A stretch of 64,000 nt of DNA from Methylobacterium sp. B4 (GCF_003201865.1 NZ_QJJJ01000006.1:62001-126000), one strand, 5' to 3'. Positions 18,173-26,799 are shown, counted from the first letter of the stretch. Numbers and translations: made by a program. The notes: generated by a model not told the origin, from the sequence alone.

Positions 18173-19105
18173 TCAGATGCGCTTGACCAGCCAGTCACCA
18201 AGACCAAGCCTTACGACGAGCTTCGCCACCTTCGGGCCATCCCATACCTGAACCGGCTCGCCGGGCGGCGCGGCCAGCGAGCCCTTCGGGGAATGCACGG
18301 CGAAGATCATCCGGTGGTATCGTTCGCGACGCTCACGGAACCTGCCGACGTAGTCGTCGAGCGTTTTCTGTCCCGCCGCAGCCTTGACCTGAACGAAGGC
18401 TATCTCGTCGGTGGCAGGGTTCTCCACCTCAACATCGATGCCCTCCGTTGCGCCGCCGAGCTTGGCGAGTCGCGTCCAGCCGGACCGCGACAGGATGAGA
18501 TCGACAAGCACCTCGAAATCCTTCGGCCGAAGCCGGGCGACGAGCTTGCCAACCGCCGCTTGGTAGGCGAGCTGAGCGGCAATGGCGGCGGCAGCCTCTT
18601 CGTCCTCCTCGTCGCGGATCAGGCAAAGGATCTCACGCCAACCCTTCGGCTCGCAGATCGTCCCTTGGAACCCCGCCGTGGTCGTGACGACGCCGGGCAG
18701 TTCCGACATGGCAAGGTAGCGCCCGGTCAGAGAGCGGTTAGACCAAGGCCGATCAAGGTCTAGCCAGAAATGGCCGTGCTCGACCGTCTCGTTGTCTGGG
18801 CTGATGGTGATGCCGTCGCGCACGGTCGACCACCACATGAAGCCGTCCTCGAAAGTCACCCACAGGTGCCGGCTTGGACTTTCGAGGAGCGACCGGAGCG
18901 CATTCAGATCCTGCGTGGCCCCCGGCTTCAAGCCGTACTGCTCGCGCAGGATGGCCGCGATGGCCGATAAGTCGGTGGCACGAAGCATCTCATCCGGCAC
19001 TCGGCTCCAGCCGGCGTGAAGGCCTGACCGGCTCTTCGCGTCCGGCCACCAGCGTCCACCGGCACCGTTTTTTACATAGCGGACGGAGGTGGGAAGATCG
19101 GGCAA
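18173..19105 (-). CDS. Restriction endonuclease-like protein, Mrr-type catalytic domain (element cargo)
   Basis: 310 aa. The C-terminal third matches the Mrr-cat PD-(D/E)XK fold: Glu198 in KDFEVLVDLILSRSGW, Asp224 in GATEGIDVEVENP and Gln239-x-Lys241 in IAFVQVKAAAG, so a full D-QxK active site is present. The N-terminal part (SVRYVKNGAGGRWWPDAK, HAGWSRVPDEML) looks like a separate recognition domain, and residues 70-130 are rich in Trp. Such proteins often cut modified or foreign DNA. The start is a TTG at 19105 (no nearer ATG), so the first residues are uncertain. Divergent from the 329-aa protein over 123 bp. Confidence 0.72.
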   Translation of the reverse strand: MPDLPTSVRYVKNGAGGRWWPDAKSRSGLHAGWSRVPDEMLRATDLSAIAAILREQYGLKPGATQDLNALRSLLESPSRHLWVTFEDGFMWWSTVRDGITISPDNETVEHGHFWLDLDRPWSNRSLTGRYLAMSELPGVVTTTAGFQGTICEPKGWREILCLIRDEEDEEAAAAIAAQLAYQAAVGKLVARLRPKDFEVLVDLILSRSGWTRLAKLGGATEGIDVEVENPATDEIAFVQVKAAAGQKTLDDYVGRFRERRERYHRMIFAVHSPKGSLAAPPGEPVQVWDGPKVAKLVVRLGLGDWLVKRI

Positions 19106-19134
19106 AGCCTAGTCCGTGCGATTGTGTCGGGGCG

Positions 19135-19226
19135 TCGTGATAGCACGCCATCACGAAAATAGCATTGCTGTGCCGCCGGGCTTGTGAGAGTTAACTCCGT
19201 GACGACGGGATGACCCGACATCACGG
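19135..19226. promoter_or_regulatory. Divergent promoter region with two ATCACG-type inverted repeats
   Basis: TCGTGAT (19135-19141) and ATCACGA (19150-19156) form a perfect 7-bp dyad; CCGTGA (19197-19202) and TCACGG (19221-19226) form a second one that ends three bases before the ATG of the 329-aa protein gene. The shared half-site CGTGA/TCACG suggests one regulator binds both sites and controls both directions. The putative HTH protein encoded next door is a candidate (inference). Confidence 0.5.
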
Positions 19227-19228
19227 AG

Positions 19229-20218
19229 ATGCATATGACCGCCACCAATGCGCCCACGGACGCCGAGCTGCTTCGTGAGCAGTTCCACAGCCAGTATGGC
19301 AACGGGAACGACTTCGAGGGCGCCACCCTGATTGAGATCGTCGTCGGCGCCGGTCGCCTCCTTGCCGAGCTTGTAGGCACGGAGAACGCCAATATCGGCA
19401 TGGCCGCGTTCGTGCGGCAGTTGGGATACCGCGTCGAGGCTCCCGAGGACTGGGCAGAGGTCCTGCGCGACGACGCGTTCGGGGATGCCTACTGCTGGGA
19501 GCTCGGTGTCACCTTCCATAACCTGAACGCCTACGCCTACTACGGCATCGCCTTGACTGGCGCGTCCGCCGCGCCGGAGCGCGAAGGCTACCTGCGGGAC
19601 GAAATCGCGCGGGCCGGCGCTTTCATGGGCAAAGTGCCGTTCGAAGCCTGGGAGATCGATCCGGCCGACGCGGGCCGCACCCTGCGGCTGGCGCGCGGGC
19701 GCTTCGCCCTCGACACCGGTGGCCTCGTCGAACCTTGGGCGCTCGCCGAGTTCGGAGGTGTCAGCGAGCGGCGCATCCGCAACATGATGGCTGGCAGCGA
19801 ACGTGTCTTCGATCCGAAGGACGGGGCGGTACCTGCATCCCAAGCCTTGGATTGGCTGAAGCAGCGCAAGCAGTTCCGCCCATCGACCTGGCGCGACCAG
19901 AACACGTTCGAGGATCTGGCCGGCGTCGACCTGGAAGAGGCCATCGATGAGATGCTGTTCGTGCCAGTCGCCGCCGACGGTTCGACGTTTCATCCCGGCG
20001 TCGGCCACGAGGATGGTTTCACGACCGGTCCAACCGGTCGGGAGACGATTTGGCCGACCTTCGAAGAGGCCCTGACCGCCCTGCAGCGGTCGCCGGAGCC
20101 TGTCTGGCGGCGCCCGACCCCGCGCGGGCTCCGGACGCAGGCGCGAGGGGTCCGCTGGGAACGGACCACCCGGGCTGCCCTCGACCGGATGGCATCTGAG
20201 GCCGCCGCTCGGATCTGA
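19229..20218 (+). CDS. Uncharacterised cargo protein with a putative helix-turn-helix
   Basis: 329 aa, no family recognised. The N-terminal half (residues 30-130) is a mixed region with YRVEAPEDWAEVLRDDAFGD. Residues 165-224 read as a DNA-binding unit: VEPWALAEFGGVSERRIRNM resembles a helix-turn-helix, followed by a wing and QALDWLKQRKQFRPSTWRDQ. The C-terminal 100 residues include basic stretches (RGLRTQARGVRWERTTRAAL). No membrane segment or signal peptide. Start is ATG-CAT-ATG just after CACGGAG; the second ATG (19235) is possible. It is followed after 44 bp by the UDG-like gene, which has its own AAGGAG site, so the two probably form an operon. Confidence 0.75.
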   Translation: MHMTATNAPTDAELLREQFHSQYGNGNDFEGATLIEIVVGAGRLLAELVGTENANIGMAAFVRQLGYRVEAPEDWAEVLRDDAFGDAYCWELGVTFHNLNAYAYYGIALTGASAAPEREGYLRDEIARAGAFMGKVPFEAWEIDPADAGRTLRLARGRFALDTGGLVEPWALAEFGGVSERRIRNMMAGSERVFDPKDGAVPASQALDWLKQRKQFRPSTWRDQNTFEDLAGVDLEEAIDEMLFVPVAADGSTFHPGVGHEDGFTTGPTGRETIWPTFEEALTALQRSPEPVWRRPTPRGLRTQARGVRWERTTRAALDRMASEAAARI

Positions 20219-20262
20219 ACCCCCACCCGCACCCGAGACAAACAAAAGCAAGGAGCAACCCA

Positions 20263-21093
20263 ATGAGCCTCAATGTTTCCGCTCGCGCCCAGATCGAGCG
20301 TGTCCTCCCCGTCCTGAGAGCGCAGTCCGCGGACGAGATCACGCGCTGCGTCGATGCGTCCGGACATTCCCTCCTTCGTGACGATGTCTTCGGCCTCGGC
20401 CGCGAGGGCCGCTTCAGCGCCTTCTACGCCCCGTTCGACTGGATCAACGACGACGCGGACATCGTGATCGTCGGGGTTACGCCAGGTAAGCGGCAGGCCA
20501 AGGACGCACTCTTGGCGCTGCGCTCGGCCACAATGAGAGGGGCCTCCGTCGAGGAGGCTGCAGCGGCGGCGAAGTCCACCGCGTCCTTCGCCGGCATGCG
20601 AGACCTCGGTGCCCGCTTGATGGATCATCTTGGCCTGCACCAGGTGTTCGGCCTCCGCAGCACGGCCGACCTCTTCGGCTCCGCCGCGACACGCGTCCAC
20701 ACCACCTCGGTGCTGCGCTATCCCGTCCTCAAGGACGGCGCGAACTTCGCAGGAGACCGGCGTATCATGGCACGACCTCTGATGAGGCGCATGGTCGAGG
20801 AGAACCTTGTCCCGGAACTCGCCCAGCTCTCGAATGCCAGGATCGTGCCGTTCGGCATCAACGCCCTGCTCGTCCTCGAAGACCTCGCCGCGCGTGGGCT
20901 GATCAATGGTGACCGCCTCCTGGGCGGGGTGCTCCATCCGAGCGGGCAGCAGTGGAACCGGTACAAGGTGCAACTCGGGATCACCACGGGCGCGGCCGTT
21001 CGGGCCGTGTCTGGCGGTGCCGAGGTGCTCCGGCGGAGCGAACTGTTGCGCGATAAGGTGCGCCATCTCGTGAGCCTCAGAGCGGTTGCCTAA
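20263..21093 (+). CDS. Divergent uracil-DNA glycosylase superfamily protein (element cargo)
   Basis: 276 aa. Two landmarks of the UDG fold are present in the right order: VIVGVTPGKRQ at residues 68-78 (motif 1, compare GEAPG or GINPG in known families) and LGGVLHPSGQQWNRYK with His225 (motif 2, compare LHPAYL or HPSP). The middle contains SAATRVHTTSVLRYPVLKDG, which may be the base-binding segment. The polar catalytic Asp/Asn of motif 1 is not clear, so activity is uncertain. It is preceded by CAAGGAGCAACCC and follows the HTH-like gene. UDG-fold enzymes can excise modified bases from phage DNA, so a defence role is possible (inference). Confidence 0.72.
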   Translation: MSLNVSARAQIERVLPVLRAQSADEITRCVDASGHSLLRDDVFGLGREGRFSAFYAPFDWINDDADIVIVGVTPGKRQAKDALLALRSATMRGASVEEAAAAAKSTASFAGMRDLGARLMDHLGLHQVFGLRSTADLFGSAATRVHTTSVLRYPVLKDGANFAGDRRIMARPLMRRMVEENLVPELAQLSNARIVPFGINALLVLEDLAARGLINGDRLLGGVLHPSGQQWNRYKVQLGITTGAAVRAVSGGAEVLRRSELLRDKVRHLVSLRAVA

Positions 21094-21111
21094 ACGTCGA
21101 CGGCGCTCAAC

Positions 21112-21143
21112 GACGAGGCCGGGCCGGACGGCGTGGCCTCGTC
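21112..21143. terminator. Hairpin downstream of the UDG-like gene
   Basis: GACGAGGCC (21112-21120) pairs perfectly with GGCCTCGTC (21135-21143) across a 14-base loop, starting 18 bp after the UDG-like stop codon. No run of T follows, so it may end the upstream transcript with Rho or only fold. It separates the two-gene operon from the next cargo gene. Confidence 0.5.
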
Positions 21144-21293
21144 AATGTGGACGCAAGAGATGCAGACGGTCCGCGTGCGCTCGATCCGGGGACGTCGCAC
21201 CGTCGACCTCGGATGATGCACAGTTTCACCCTAGCGATGATGCTCACCTGCCCTATCCTGACACTGTCAAGGTTATAGCGGACGGGCGGCTAC

Positions 21294-22307
21294 ATGGCGG
21301 ACGTGACGAGGTTCCCGCGCTACCACCAGGCCGAGAACGTGGTGACGAACCACGTCATGGTCATGCTGCGCATGCTCTACAACGCCTCGCCGAAGCTCCT
21401 CGAAGGGCTGCTGCAGGCGCTGTGCGCCGACGAGGTGACGGTCGGGCCCCGCTTCTCGCAGCAGGTCGCCGGCGCCCACAGCGTGCCGGACGGGCTCATC
21501 CTCCAGGAGCCGCTCGCCGTCTTCGTCGAGACGAAGCTGGGCTCCGCGGCCGACCCGGGCCAGTTGCGGCGACACTGCCGGACCATCGTGGACCGCCTTC
21601 CCGGCCGGAAGGGCACTTACCTGGTGTCGCTGACCGCAGGGCAGAGGGGCTCCATCCCGGACGAGGTCATGGAGATGGCGCGGGAGCACGGCATCAAGGT
21701 CGTGCCGGCGAGCTTCGGCGACCTCGTCGAGCAGGTCGGGCAACTCCCCGTGACCGACCTCGCCCTCAGGGAGGTCGTCCAGGAGTTCACCGACTTCGTC
21801 TTCTCCCAGGGCCTCGTGCCGCGGGAGGACCAGTTCCTGGTGGCGATGCTCACGGGCACGTCGTGGCGGGACAATCTCGCGCACGGGGTCTACTACGAAC
21901 CGGTCGACCGGAACCCAAAGTGGCAGCGCGCGGCCTTCCTCGGCCTCTACCACGACCGGCAGGTCAGCCATGTCGGCCGGATCGTCGCCGCGGTTGCCGC
22001 AGTTCAGGACGCCGCCGGCGAGATGACCTTCGACGACCCGGAGACCGGTTCGCTGGACGACGCGCGCCGACAGGCCATCAGAGACGTCGTCGCCGCGGCA
22101 CAGGCATATTACCCGGGGCTGGAAGCCTCCCGCCACCGCTACTACGTGGTGGACGCCTTCACCCCGACGGACTTCCGAAAGCGAACGGGCGGCGGGATGA
22201 TGGGGCACCGCTACTTCGACATCGAGAACTTGAGCGGCGCCCGCCTGCCGAACAGGGCTCCGGGCACGTTGGCCGCACAGGCCCTGGACGGTCGCTTGTT
22301 CGACTGA
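21294..22307 (+). CDS. Putative PD-(D/E)XK nuclease-like cargo protein
   Basis: 337 aa, no named family recognised. Residues 60-82 carry a nuclease-like signature: Asp66 in HSVPDGLIL and Glu79-x-Lys81 in AVFVETKLGS, the D-(x12)-ExK layout of the PD-(D/E)XK core, followed by RRHCRTIVDRLPGRKGTYLV and YLVSLTAGQ, as in the strand-helix order of that fold. The C-terminal half (EPVDRNPKWQRAAFLGLY, EASRHRYYVVDAFTPTDF) looks like a separate domain. It may be a stand-alone nuclease such as those described in restriction or phage-defence loci. No strong ribosome site; it has its own promoter space of 150 bp. Confidence 0.65.
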   Translation: MADVTRFPRYHQAENVVTNHVMVMLRMLYNASPKLLEGLLQALCADEVTVGPRFSQQVAGAHSVPDGLILQEPLAVFVETKLGSAADPGQLRRHCRTIVDRLPGRKGTYLVSLTAGQRGSIPDEVMEMAREHGIKVVPASFGDLVEQVGQLPVTDLALREVVQEFTDFVFSQGLVPREDQFLVAMLTGTSWRDNLAHGVYYEPVDRNPKWQRAAFLGLYHDRQVSHVGRIVAAVAAVQDAAGEMTFDDPETGSLDDARRQAIRDVVAAAQAYYPGLEASRHRYYVVDAFTPTDFRKRTGGGMMGHRYFDIENLSGARLPNRAPGTLAAQALDGRLFD

Positions 22308-22346
22308 GTCATTGGCTCCCATCGCGGACGGAATCGCGGCCCGATT

Positions 22347-24380
22347 CTAAAAGGGTCGCCCTACCCGGGACGGATTGGACTGGCCCGGGAAAACCTCGGC
22401 CCGGCGCCAGACGAGCCTGTTGCCCTTGTGAAGGGCGGCCGCCGGCTCGATCCCCTTCTCGGCCATGAGACGCTTCACGAACGACGGGTGGACGCCGAGG
22501 GTGCGCGCCACCTCGGCGGTGCTCGCGTAGCTCTCGTTGAACGCCCTGACGTCGCGCCTCGTGATGCGCCGGTCCCCGCCCGTCCCGCTCCCAAGCAGGC
22601 CCGCCGCGACGAGCCAAGTGACGTTCGGCGCCGGCATGCCGATGAGCGGGGCGACCTCGCGGTAGGAGAGTCTCGCCTCCTCGTCGGGGGCGGCGGCATC
22701 TGTCGGCGCCCCGGCGAGCACGATGCCCGTGAGCCGGGCCTCGTCGACGAACAGACGTTCGACGAGGCGCTCGCCCTCCCCCCACGCGGCGAGTTCGCCC
22801 GACGCCAGGGCCCGCACTATCCCGAGCCACGGCTTGTCGCCCGGCGGCAGCCGGTTCAGAACGGAGCAGATCCGCCGGGTCCCGACGACCGGCCGGCCTG
22901 GCGACATCCGGTCGAGAATGGACGCCACCAGGGCGTCGAGCGTGGATTGCCGGAAGTAGAGGCTGCCCATCCCGAGCAGGAGGGCCGGGCCTTCCGCACG
23001 GGCGACCATGCCGGCATCCGCCAGCGCCTCAAGCGCCTCGACGGGCAGGCCGACCGCGCGGGCCGCCTTGGTCGCCTCGGTCATGTCCCGCTTGACCTGG
23101 GCGATGGCCTCGACCTCCGCTCGGTCGTAGAGCGTCAGGGTCCTGTCGGCGCCCTCCATGGCGAGAGCCTTCAGCGCGCCGCGGGCGGCGAGCTTGGGCA
23201 TGTGGGCGTGCTTGACGCCGAGGATGGCCGCCGCTTCCATCGTGTCGACGAGTTCCTCGCGGTGCCGGTGCACCCGCTTGCGGAAGGGCGATTGTTCGAA
23301 CGCGGTGCGCCTCATGTCCTCCGCGAAGGCCATCCGGACCGCCTCGCGGAGGGCGGGCGTCAGCGACAGGCTCCAAGCCGCGTTTCGGAGGTGGCCGATT
23401 TCCTTGAACGCCCCGAAGAGCCGCGGTCGCTCGTCGGCCCTCTCGCGCGCCTGATCGCACAGGCGCCCGATGCCGACTTGCCATTCCATGAGCGTGCGTC
23501 CCATGACCGAAAGCATGTGCGGGGTCAGGAACGCGCAATCGTCCGGCCCCCGCAGGCTGCGGACCTGCGTTTCGATCATCCGCGAGGGTGTCATGGCGGC
23601 CCGCGCGAGCATAATGGCAAGTTCGAACAGGTCGCCCGGGGTCGTCCCTGCCAGGGCGGGGTCGACGTTCCCGACCGCCTTCGCCCGCCGTGCGGGGTCC
23701 GGGTCGACGAGGTCGGTCAGGAGCCTGAGCCCGGCCTCGTCGTCCACCTCGACCAGCGGCTGCGGATGGTCCCTCAGGTCAACGAGGGGCTCGTCGTCCT
23801 CGTCGCGGCAGCTTTCGCAGAAGGCGATCCCGCGGGTCGTGCCCCATTGCAGATGCCTGCGGCAGATCGGGCACCTGTCGAGCAGGGTCTCCATCGTCTC
23901 CGGGCAGAACGAGAACGGTGCCAGGTCGTGGATGGCGCGGTGGTGCGGGGACCGCCTTAGGGCCAGCGGGGAGATTCGCCGGTAACGCTTCTCCCGGTAA
24001 CGAGCCTGAATCATGACACCGAAGAAGTTGATGAACTCCCCCTCGCGGTCTGGGAAAGTGAAGGTCCGATGAAGGCGAGAGACCACCTCGTCCGTCGGGA
24101 CCTTCATGACGTAGGCGAGGCGTTCCGCCTCCTCGTCCGTGACCTGCGCCGGGATGCTGTTCGTCTGCCCTCGCCCGATGTCGGCCAGCCGGATCACCTT
24201 GAGCAGCGAGGGATACCCGTTCCGCGTCGTCGCGCGTGCGACCAGCCCGAGCAGGCTCTCCCCCGGGATCGGCGCGGGGTCGGGCCTGAACATCAGCGGC
24301 CGCAGGCGGTCTCCCCGCCTCCCGGGGGCCTTCATGCGGTATCCGGAAAGGTCCGAGGCGGCCACGCCGGGGGCGCTCAC
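22347..24380 (-). CDS. tniQ: TniQ/TnsD-like target-selection protein
   Basis: 677 aa from the GTG at 24380, which overlaps the tniB stop as GTGA; this coupling decides the start. The TniQ domain begins at PLMFRPDPAPIPGESLLGLV. A zinc-binding set follows: C159 (PFSFCPE), C170-x2-C173 (CPICRRHLQW) and C188-x2-C191 (CESC). The C-terminal 400 residues contain several MerR/excisionase-like helix-turn-helix units, for example ILGVKHAHMPKLAARGALKA, LSYREVAPLIGMPAPNVTWL and STAEVARTLGVHPSFVKRLM. In Tn7, TnsD binds the chromosomal attachment gene; the long C-terminus here could recognise the mutL end (inference). Longer than most TniQ proteins of Tn5053 type. Confidence 0.85.
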   Translation of the reverse strand: MSAPGVAASDLSGYRMKAPGRRGDRLRPLMFRPDPAPIPGESLLGLVARATTRNGYPSLLKVIRLADIGRGQTNSIPAQVTDEEAERLAYVMKVPTDEVVSRLHRTFTFPDREGEFINFFGVMIQARYREKRYRRISPLALRRSPHHRAIHDLAPFSFCPETMETLLDRCPICRRHLQWGTTRGIAFCESCRDEDDEPLVDLRDHPQPLVEVDDEAGLRLLTDLVDPDPARRAKAVGNVDPALAGTTPGDLFELAIMLARAAMTPSRMIETQVRSLRGPDDCAFLTPHMLSVMGRTLMEWQVGIGRLCDQARERADERPRLFGAFKEIGHLRNAAWSLSLTPALREAVRMAFAEDMRRTAFEQSPFRKRVHRHREELVDTMEAAAILGVKHAHMPKLAARGALKALAMEGADRTLTLYDRAEVEAIAQVKRDMTEATKAARAVGLPVEALEALADAGMVARAEGPALLLGMGSLYFRQSTLDALVASILDRMSPGRPVVGTRRICSVLNRLPPGDKPWLGIVRALASGELAAWGEGERLVERLFVDEARLTGIVLAGAPTDAAAPDEEARLSYREVAPLIGMPAPNVTWLVAAGLLGSGTGGDRRITRRDVRAFNESYASTAEVARTLGVHPSFVKRLMAEKGIEPAAALHKGNRLVWRRAEVFPGQSNPSRVGRPF

Positions 24381-25348
24381 TTTGTCTTCTCGCGGTCGCG
24401 CAGCGCTCGCGGACCATGCCGGAATGGATTGTGGTCGGTCATCCCCATCTCGATGGCCCAAGCGTCCACCGCCTCGACGAGGTCCTCCCACTCGATGCGC
24501 CGGGCGCCGCGCTCAAGGGCGAAAACGGCGGCGGCCTCGAAGGTGTTTGAGGCCGTGCCGATCACGCCGCCGCTGACGTCGAACATGTTGGCCGGGATGC
24601 CGTTGGCCAGCAGGCCGGACCTCTCCTCGAAGATGCCGTGCTCGACGAGCTTCAGGTCGAAGCCGTGGCAATGGTCGAGGAACTCCTGCCTGTCCGCGGC
24701 GTACTTGGCGTCGAGCGGCTTGATGAAGAGCGGCGTGTAGGCGCGTTGCGCGATCTGCGGGTTGTTCACGGGCAGCGGCTTGGCCGTCTCGATGCCCACG
24801 AGCACGAGGGGGCAGGCGCCGCGGATCAGCATCCGCTTGACAGTCTCCGTCACCGTCCAGGAGCGGTCGGTGCCCTTGTCGTTCCGGATGAGGTGGTGGA
24901 ACTCGTCGAGCACCATGACGTCGGTCCTCGCCATCTCCATCGCGTTGCTGGCGCGCTTCAGCAGCGTCCGGGCGATGCCGACGTTGAACTCGGCGTCGTC
25001 GTATTCCTCCAAGATGTCGGACCCGAGGGACTTGGTGTTGGCTTCCGCCGACAGCGTGACGTGCGCCACGGGCTTCACCTCATCGTCGAGCGCCTCGTCC
25101 TCCAGCATCTCCTCGACGTAGGTCTTGATGCAGGTGCTCTTCCCTGAACCGGAAGGCCCGATGATGGCGAGGTACTTCTGGGGGATGCGGGGGCCGCGCA
25201 TGCCCTTCTGCTCCCACAGCTTGCGCGATCCCTCTCCGACCTTCCGGAGGATGTTGATCTCCCGGCGGATGCGGTCGACGCGGGAGTTCGGGAGCCTGAA
25301 CAGGCGGAACTGCAGCTTGGCGTGGGCGATGCGGTCTTCGAGCGTCAT
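24377..25348 (-). CDS. tniB: TniB/TnsC-like AAA+ ATPase of the transposon
   Basis: 323 aa. Walker A is GPSGSGKST at residues 64-72, Walker B is VMVLDEFHHL at 144-153, and sensor-like CPLVLVGIETA follows. This matches the TniB/TnsC family, which bridges target-site selectors and the transposase in an ATP-dependent filament. It is 9 bp after tniA and overlaps tniQ by four bases, so the three form one operon in the order A-B-Q. All key ATPase residues appear intact. Confidence 0.9.
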   Translation of the reverse strand: MTLEDRIAHAKLQFRLFRLPNSRVDRIRREINILRKVGEGSRKLWEQKGMRGPRIPQKYLAIIGPSGSGKSTCIKTYVEEMLEDEALDDEVKPVAHVTLSAEANTKSLGSDILEEYDDAEFNVGIARTLLKRASNAMEMARTDVMVLDEFHHLIRNDKGTDRSWTVTETVKRMLIRGACPLVLVGIETAKPLPVNNPQIAQRAYTPLFIKPLDAKYAADRQEFLDHCHGFDLKLVEHGIFEERSGLLANGIPANMFDVSGGVIGTASNTFEAAAVFALERGARRIEWEDLVEAVDAWAIEMGMTDHNPFRHGPRALRDREKTK

Positions 25349-25357
25349 GGGACCCGT

Positions 25358-26647
25358 TCACCCCCTCTTCCGGTTGCGGTCCGCCATCCGGCGCTCGTAG
25401 TCCCGCGCGTATGCGTCGGCGTCGTCCAGGGCGAAGCCGGAACCGACAGGTGCGGCCTTCGGAGCGCTCTCCGCGGCGGCGGAGGATGCCCCGGCTTCCC
25501 TTTCCGCCTTCTTGCGCCTGCGGGTCTCCGCGGCCGTCTTCATGGCCTTCTTGGCGCCGCGACGGGCGCCCTTCTCCGGGATGCCGTCGCCCTCGCGCTC
25601 GACGGCGAGCGGCACCGTGGGTACGTCGGCGGCCTTCGCCGCCAGCGTGCCCGGCACCACGGTGCCGTGCCTGACGAGGTCGCCGGCGAGGACGGGCTTG
25701 GGCGGTTCGAGGAGCCGACGCTTGCGCCGCATGGCCGCGTACTTGGCCTTCGGCGCGTACTGCTCGATGCTCGCCCGGAGGCGGTTGCGTGCCGACCAGC
25801 GCTCCTCGTCGGTCGAGAACGGCAGGTTCTCGGCCTTCGCCCATTCCTTGAGCTGGCGGTGATGCCAGAAGCCTAGGCCGCCATTGACGTAGCGGACGTC
25901 GAGGTTCGGCAGGATCTCGTACTTCTTCCGCGGCTTGGCCTCGGGGTTCCAGACCGAGATCTGGCTGGCATCGGCCGGGTTGTACTTGATCTTGACCGTC
26001 GCAGTGGCGCTGCCCTTCCGGCGCTTCCGCATCGGCGTGAGGTGGGCGAGATCCTCCAGCAGCTTCGAGGTGATGACCGGGTCGTGGAAGCGCATCCCCT
26101 CGAAGGTGATGCCCGAGCGGGTCAGCATCGCCGTCCCCACGGTGCCGAACGCGGACGCCAGGAAGTTCACGTCGTCGATGGTCTCGCGGCTCTTGGCGAG
26201 GCCGCGGCGCCAGAGAGTCTCCGGCGCCGCCTGGATGCCGGCGTGCTCCTCGTACTGGTAGGTATCCCGAAGGGTCTGGTAGACGAGCCCTTCCAGTTGG
26301 CTCCGGGTCGTGGTGGCGTCCCGGGCCGGGTCGAAGCCCATCCGCGTCATCAGGTGCGGCGGCAGCGGCACGCCGCCGGCCAGCTTATGGAAGAGCTTCT
26401 TGTTGAAGGTCCCGAACAGCCGCTCGACCGGGGCCTTGTACTCCGGGTTCTTCACGGGCGCCCACAGGACGTTGATGCCGGCGTCCTCGCAAGCGTCCTG
26501 GAACGACACGCCGATCTGTTCGAGGGCGTTGTCGACGATGATGGTGTCCGGCTTGCCGTGCTTGTCCCGCCAGAGCTCAGCGAACTCCGGCCAGTGCCGC
26601 ATGAGGTCGAGCTTCGGCGTGGTCAGGAGTTGGACGCAACTCACACT
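25358..26647 (-). pseudogene. tniA: tniA: DDE transposase with 5' part missing
   Basis: The surviving C-terminal part starts around SVSCVQLLTTPKLDLMRHWP. It has the second Asp in TIIVDNALEQ and the Glu in YKAPVERLFGTFNK, 35 residues apart (D35E), then the beta-barrel and the basic tail EKGARRGAKKAMKTAAETRR. The DNA-binding N-terminus and the segment with the first catalytic Asp are absent: only about 200 bp separate this point from the element end, where 500-700 bp of coding would be expected. The frame stays open to 26734 but with unrelated residues. Without the first Asp the enzyme should be inactive. Confidence 0.75.
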
Positions 26648-26799
26648 TGGACGAGGCGATGCTGCGGAAAAAGATGGACATCCGGGTAGGGTGGGACCGA
26701 TATTTCGATAAGAGCGGCGACGATTCGTATGCACGCCTGCCCGGCTGGAACGGGGCTATTGGGGTTCGCGAGAAGAAGCTAGTCAAAGGCTCCGCGTAG
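26647..26799 (+). pseudogene. 3' remnant of an unknown plus-strand gene at the tniA deletion junction
   Basis: This frame encodes about 50 residues with natural composition (KKMDIRVGWDRYFDKSGDDS, then YARLPGWNGAIGVREKK) and ends at TAG just inside the right end. No start or ribosome site lies upstream; the frame passes into tniA sequence on the left. I read it as the C-terminal end of a cargo gene whose front was removed by the same deletion that took the 5' part of tniA. No family recognised. Confidence 0.4.

Noticed and set aside
18173..22307. Type I or II restriction-modification system
   Set aside because: No methyltransferase motifs or specificity subunit are present in the cargo, so a classical R-M system is not supported.
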